Source: Marsupella aquatica
Lineage: Eukaryota > Marchantiophyta
Assembly: GCA_973895155.1 (NCBI GenBank)
Contig: OZ316894.1
Location: 5,332,001 to 5,396,000 of the forward strand
Reading direction: 5' to 3'
DNA: 64,000 nt
Under the pieces are notes generated by a model. The model had not been told where the DNA came from. It saw nothing but the letters and a program-made list of their open reading frames with translations, and did no database searches. Below, in pieces: positions 57,936 to 64,000 of this stretch. A program made the translations under genes and the position numbers. The first letter of the stretch is position 1. Each line of letters begins with the position of its first letter.

Positions 57936-60864
57936 AAGAACCCTTATTATAGTTGTAGATAGAGTGTATAAGTGCATTGTGAATAAGTGCCAGCCCTTTT
58001 TTGTTAAGGTTTTTTTTATATTAGCTAGTGTGGGCTAATGTGAGTCTCTCTAACGGAGGAGATACTACAAATATTATTTATCAATTTTTCATGGATTATA
58101 TCCTGACCGTCAGATATCTCTTGATTTACGGACTATCTTAGATTCTGGCAAATGGGGTCCATGATTTGGTGAGAAAGTGGCAAATGGCATAAAAGAATCT
58201 AGCAAATTTTAGCCAAAAGTGGCAAAAACTTTTGGGGGAGGTGAAATTTGGCAAAAAATAAGCTTATAAGTGCATTTAGAAGATATATATAATGTATAAG
58301 TGCAGCATGGAATAGTGCAAAACCAACCATGTCGTCCCCTAATATACATATATTTATTTATTTCAATACATCCGAGAGACTCCACACAAAGGAGGAACAA
58401 GCACTGAAGGCCCACTGAAGGCCAGGGTGAGCCAAAACGACCCAAGAACACTACCCCTCTAGTAGGAAGTGTCCTGGTAATTGCTCATCAAAATATGATA
58501 ATATATACTCTACAACATCACTCAGTATCATGATAACTTACTTATTCTATTTTAATCACTAAGTGTGCACCATGGATTACCACATTTTGATGTGCAATTT
58601 ACCAGGACACTGATAGGACCCTGGCAGCCGGAGTCAACTGATCCACTAATTGCAGGATCAAAAGACAGTCATGGTCCTAACCTAAACAAGTGCTACTCAG
58701 CTATTTTGTTTAAAAAGAGTCCCACTAAGAGTGGGATCTATCTAAATCTCTTTGTTAGCACATAGCAGTCCGGTATATTATGTTGTCCCTTAATATTACA
58801 GGAATTTCACATAAACATTAATTATGTTTTGCCCGCAATCTTGGGTTAAATACCAATGACTCGACTATGTTCACTGCCTCGAGCCCCACTTGACCATGGT
58901 TAGCACACTTTGCAGATATCTCTATTGTCAAAACAATTGTGTCCATTCAAGCTTTGGCATGTTTCTATTTTGTTATGAATGCAAACTTTACATATTCGCC
59001 ATTAAAAGGTCAGGTTTTGTGGGGATTTGGCTGTTTTGGTTAATTTTACCTTGTCACTCCAAGCCTACAAAGCTTAGAGGTATACGCACACCCCTAAAGG
59101 TTCAGTGACCAATGTCTACTATACCAGACACTTACCCAATTCTATGAAGGTGCCAAAAATAGTGTCAGCCCCATTTTGGAGACAATCACCAGCAGTACCC
59201 CCATATTCAACCTCCACCCTTTATAGCGGAGTTTGAACTGTGGTAGACTGTTGAAACTGGCTGGCATTCTTCACCGCATACATATTCTGGTGGCATATCT
59301 AGTTAGCTTTTGGTGCAATATTTAGGGAACTCTGAGATGCAAATGCATGGTACGCAGTTTGTCTGTTGAGCATGATGGGGGACTTTTCACGGATCATGGG
59401 CAACCGCCATGCCAGTCAAATGTGGTATCTGCCTATATGGGGTGATGGTGGGAACACATGCCTGGAAAACTAAGTGGCTGCTAGCTCTCTAACCACTGTG
59501 TATGGTTCCTTGAAATCCGATTCAATCATGAAACTCAACAAAACCTGCTGCCTGTTGACAGCCAAAACTTTGGGAGATGTCCAATCAAGTAGAGTTCCTT
59601 GGTATACAATGGAGAACAGCAACAACCACTCAAAAAGAGCCACTCAAGGGGTCTCAAATCCACACAACACTGACAAAGGTATGGCAATTGATCATATTCA
59701 CATGTAGAGAACTATGAATTCATGGAGAAAATGAACTGCAACTAGGCAATTGCCATCACTGTGGACGCAATGGGACGTAATGGGTCTAGTGCAGGTTAAC
59801 GTGTAGCTGGTTGGGTTGATGGAAGTAGGTTTGATTCAGTCAGGGTATATGGATCTCCGTCAGCTGCCTGTTGGGCACTCCAACATAGAGATTAAAGAAA
59901 AAGAAGTTAGTTGCGTGTCAGGAACGCGGTAGCAAAGATTATACAAAGGGAACTAGGCATTTACCAAATCAACTTTTAATTATATTGTCACTAGAGATTT
60001 TCAATTTACAATATGGTCACTATTTTCATAATTGTATTTAAAAAAAGCCACAATTTTTGTGTTATCCTGGTTATGTTAATGAATTAGCAAGTGAATTAGG
60101 TATCCATGTGGTCACATCATTAAATTTGTCATTCTTTATACAAAGTTGTGATAAATTTATAAATACAAAAACTAGTATGTGGGTCCAGCTGCTCAATCTT
60201 TTCTAATGCATTCATTGTGGTATATACATTATTTTAAAATTAAGTGGACATAATTTATATGAATAAATTCAAAAACTCATCAACCTGCCACCATGCTCAA
60301 TCCCTCCAAATTTAGTTTATCTTACTTTTGTGGGTGAGAAGTAATCTTGGTCATTTCTTTTTCCTATTCATTAGATTTGCCAAAAATCCAGACCCTATTA
60401 ACCCTTGGCACCTCCTTTGCCTAACACGAGGATCTGCCTTGCAGTCTGTTCATGCCCTCCCTTGCGCGGGGCTTGAGCAGAAAGGAAAGAGATAGAAAAG
60501 CAAACACTAATAGTCATGAATAGTTTGTTGTCACAATCATCCAAGTTACTCTTTGTGATGGAAACTTTGATGTGGCCAAGTGTGGCGCCAGCAATTTTAG
60601 AAGGAGGTTCTAGTGGGGTACCTTATTATTTTCAACCCTTGCCGGTCTCCATCTGTCTCTCATGCCCTTTTCCTCCCTTATGGAATCCTCATTACAACTG
60701 CCACCTCGTTTGTCTACTTGACATGTCAAACTGTTCATCACAATAGTGAGCAAGGGTTCATTTGAACAAAGTAGCTATGCAATCATTAGCAATTAATTGA
60801 CTCTAGATATTTTGTTTGGACTATGTTGTTTGTTTGGGGAAGTGTACTCTATTCATAATTAGTT

Positions 60865-61730
60865 TGAAGACCCCTTGTTATGTAAGCTTGTTTTATTGAA
60901 CTATTTGGAGCCATGAAGAGTTGCATATTGGAATAGATAGATGAGAGAATAAATATTAAATGAAGGATTTTAAATGAAGTGAGTTTTAAAGGTACAATAG
61001 TTAAGACAAGTTTATTGAAAACAAATAGTACATTCATGGTAATAGGGAGGATAATTCTCCATGCTAAATATTTCCCTTAGTATCTTCATGTCTATACAAT
61101 ACATGTAATGTTCATTCCTTATGGTTCATGCAAAATATTACTTTGTCCATAGTAGTTGAAAGGTCTTAGAGTCCCTTGGTATTCCTCCACGTGTAGTAGT
61201 TGTGGTATTTGTTACCTTTGCTTGTTACCCTCTATCCATAGTAGCCAAAGGGTTTCCTAAGTCATCTAGATAAATGTTAGAGAAGTTGAGAAGTTTCTTG
61301 GATTTTATATGTTACTTTCATAAATGTAGCAAAGTTGAAAAGTTTCTTGGGATTCATATGTTACCTTAGTAAATGTTAGAGTAGTTGAAGAGTTTCTTTT
61401 TATTTGCCATTATTTCAAAATTATGTAAATTAAATAGAAATTGAATTAAATTACCAAAAAATATTGATATATCAAACACAACTCTTCCAAAATCTATTTC
61501 TCTCATCCCTATTTTATCTTTTTTTTGTTTACTTAAAATGTTATTTTTCAGTTTTCCATTGTTTTTGCATTTATGGGGTCTAATCATTTTTTTTCAATTA
61601 GACCCCATAACTCCCTCAAACACAATAGTCAAGATTAGTTTTTCTTGCATAACTAATAGTTCTTGTTTGTGATAAATTATGCTTATATGCTTGCATGTGC
61701 ATCCAAAATTTTTGGAATGAACTTATCATG
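60865..61730. repeat. Dispersed AT-rich repeat, copy 2
   Basis: This matches 47640-48300 (see there). Inside this copy, rearranged short direct repeats such as gttgaaaagtttcttggga around 61290-61400 have expanded. A short inverted pair, atggggtctaat and attagaccccat (61573-61609), is present only in this copy. Confidence 0.65.
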
Positions 61731-62117
61731 AGGGTCAGTAATGACTTGTCTAGTACTAACAAATTTAAAAGAATAAAATTCTTATCAATCTCATTAATGA
61801 CAAATCTTACTTATAAAATCTCAACTATAAGCTAGAGTTGGGCCTAGGCTTCTAGAGTGAAATCTCTAGACAATAATTCCATGGCCCACCATGTGGACGG
61901 CAAAACTCATGGCTATTATATATGTCAAATGATAATGATACATGCTTTTTGTGATGATTTCTATTTACATTCAAAAAATGGGCTATATGGCCCTCCTATA
62001 ACATGTGCATAGAAAGAGGGTGGTATGTTATGTATGATTATTAAAATGGGTATATGCATGATGGTTTTATAATCATTTTAATATTCATAAAATGAATAGT
62101 ACGTGAATATTCTTTGG

Positions 62118-62365
62118 TGACACTTTTATTGTCCTCTCCGCTATTCACATTCACGGAAGGGATAGTCGATGCTAGTCTAAAAAACCCATAAGTGTAGAAT
62201 CATAATTAGCATGTTGACGGGCATGTTGACGAGAGACTGAGGTTACATGGTGACACTTTTATTGTCCTCTCCGCAATTCACGTTCAAAGAAGGGGTAATT
62301 GGGACTAGTCCAAGAAAACCCATAAGTGTAGAATCATAATTAGTGGGTTGAAGGAAGACTGGGGT
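62118..62365. repeat. Tandem duplication, unit about 130 bp
   Basis: Each unit starts gtgacacttttattgtcctc and continues to cccataagtgtagaatcataattag and ga(c)tgaggttac-type sequence. The units begin near 62118 and 62250. No coding potential is seen. Confidence 0.85.
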
Positions 62366-64000
62366 TATATAGAGTCGCTCAAAAGGAGATAATAATTGAA
62401 GAACTTAATAATACATTGAGAATAGTTAGTTGTGCTTGAATGGGTATGTGGATATGAGACAATGCATATGACTTTTTTAGTGTGTATTGACAAGATATTC
62501 CATAAGTGTGATTGCTAAGATTAATCCCTTATTAGAGGAGAGGGAGCAGTATTTAAAAGAAAAGAAAAGAAAAGGATAAAAAACAAGAGACATAGAGAGA
62601 AGAAATAGTGGCTAAAGGAAAGAGAGACGGATGCGATGGGATGGGCTCCAATTTTTATCACATGTACTATTGGGCAATGCCTTCTTTTTTGTTTGGGAAA
62701 AAAGCCAATGCACAAGCCACAATCCAGGAGCATTAAAGAGCTCCCCCTTTTATCGAGGTTATGGCTATTGCCATATAAAAGTCGGAACCAGAAAATCAAG
62801 TGATCTGTGAGAGTTTAATCCTTTCCGGAAAAGCATCTGCACATTGCACTGATAAGGTGCAACTATTAACTTGAGCACACTAGCTTGTGTAGAGAGTGGT
62901 TTAAGGGATATACCTTTTTCACTAAATCCTGACTTTTTTTTCCTGTTTGTTTTGTAGTCTGTGAGAAACTAAAATGCTGTGTTTGTTTTTTTCGAAGGTA
63001 GGCTATTGTAAAGGCAATACTTCCTGAGCAATACCTATTACTGGTGGAAGTCCAAATCCTTGATCGCCAATTGTGATCTTGAAATGCATGGACTCTTTCC
63101 AATATTATCAAATTTAATTGTCACACACATACTATATATCATAATAGAATTTATCTAAAATAAATGCATGGAAAAACTTATTATTTATAGCATTCATTTG
63201 TGATATTTGGATATGAAAAAGATGAGTATTTTAATATTTAACAATCAAAAGCTTCTTATTTGATTAAAGAGAGATTTATGCAATTTTGACCAAATAAAAT
63301 GTAAGCAATAATCATCTGCATTTTGTTTGTAGAAAAGCATTCATTGCTCTTGATAGGCAGATGAGTCTTCTATAGTTTTGTTTCATATTGGTGGGATGAA
63401 CGTAGCAAAGTCCATATTAAGAATGTAGAAATTTATTTTTGTTGGATCTTCAAAATGAAAAAACAAAAATTCTATTAAATAAACTATTGTATTTATTTAT
63501 CGATCATGTACTATAATCACCGTCGTGCTATCTGATTATATGCACTATAAATGAGCAAAGAGACAATAAAAATATGTGTTGGTTTAGCGCACATTTGAGG
63601 TTTTGTTTTTTTCAATCTTCACGTACTCATCACTGATGAATTTATTTTTGGGAGTTTTTTGCGCAAACATTTTTTTTAGTGAAACATTGAAATAACTTGT
63701 ACACCAACAATTCATGCATATTGTCATCAGAGGCTGTCTTTGATAGAGCAAAATGAGATAAAGCTCTCTAAATTTCCTATTTTGTGGAGGCCCCTAGCCC
63801 AAGATATGTCATAAAAAGTTGGTTTATGATAAATTAAACATTCAAGCTACCAAATGACAAAACATGAAGCCAACGGTGGAGAATAGAGCACTATAAATGT
63901 AACTATATCAAACTTTGGAGATTGAATAGTGCATTTCAATCCCCAAGATGCAAAGAAACTGGATCAAGTGACTCGTGACAACTATTTATGCCAGATCAGA

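Larger units (their letters stand above)
57936..64000. other. AT-rich gene-poor region
   Basis: No gene is seen. Short open frames exist on both strands but none shows a motif or compositional sign of coding. Repeats within it are listed separately (60865-61730 and 62118-62365). Confidence 0.5.

Noticed and set aside
1-64000. CRISPR arrays, rRNA, tRNA genes, plasmid or phage modules
   Set aside because: None of the expected patterns was seen; tandem repeats here lack spacer structure and the genes are eukaryotic.

Overview
The window is nuclear DNA of a land plant. It has interrupted genes with GT-AG introns, Ty1/copia, Ty3/gypsy and PIF/Harbinger remnants, and long AT-rich intergenic stretches. 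The best lineage clue is an alpha/beta-hydrolase/NB-ARC/LRR immune receptor gene (HNL class), a domain order described from bryophytes, especially Marchantia. A liverwort or close bryophyte relative is therefore the likeliest source; this is inference. No bacterial operon, CRISPR array, rRNA or convincing tRNA was seen.

Layout. 1-4.8 kb: tail of a gypsy integrase, a GC-rich tandem-repeat block and a 618-codon coiled-coil ORF that is probably an extra retroelement ORF. 4.8-6.9 kb: AT-rich DNA with small repeats. 6.9-11.5 kb: a decayed copia element, one continuous frame broken by six stops. 11.5-12.75 kb: a broken Harbinger transposase. 13.2-18.6 kb (minus): the HNL receptor, at least four coding exons, all open. 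21.3-23.1 kb: repeat and leader sequence upstream of an R2R3-MYB gene (23.6-25.3 kb, plus, two exons, 480 aa). 29.3-32.8 kb (plus): a three-exon, 580-aa sugar transporter whose sequence signatures are those of fungal hexose/quinate-type permeases. 33.2-35.5 kb: a minisatellite, then a second copy of the MYB upstream region without the MYB gene. 38.4-45.0 kb (minus): a 14-exon guanylate-binding-protein-like large GTPase (1097 aa). 46.3-46.9 kb: three 192-bp tandem repeats upstream of that gene. 50.2-52.0 kb: a possible unidentified plant gene. 54.6-56.1 kb (minus): an intronless CHIP-type TPR/U-box E3 ligase with an unusually long linker. 57.6-64 kb: AT-rich repeats, no gene seen.

The genes are ordinary independent eukaryotic loci and form no operon. 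Stress or immunity links several of them by family knowledge (HNL receptor, GBP-like GTPase, CHIP ligase, MYB), but nothing in the sequence shows that they act together. The most unusual item is the fungal-type transporter with large plant-size introns, a candidate old fungus-to-plant gene transfer. Exon joins were worked out by hand: the transporter, MYB and GBP joins keep frame throughout and give exact codon totals. The first exon of the HNL gene is unknown.
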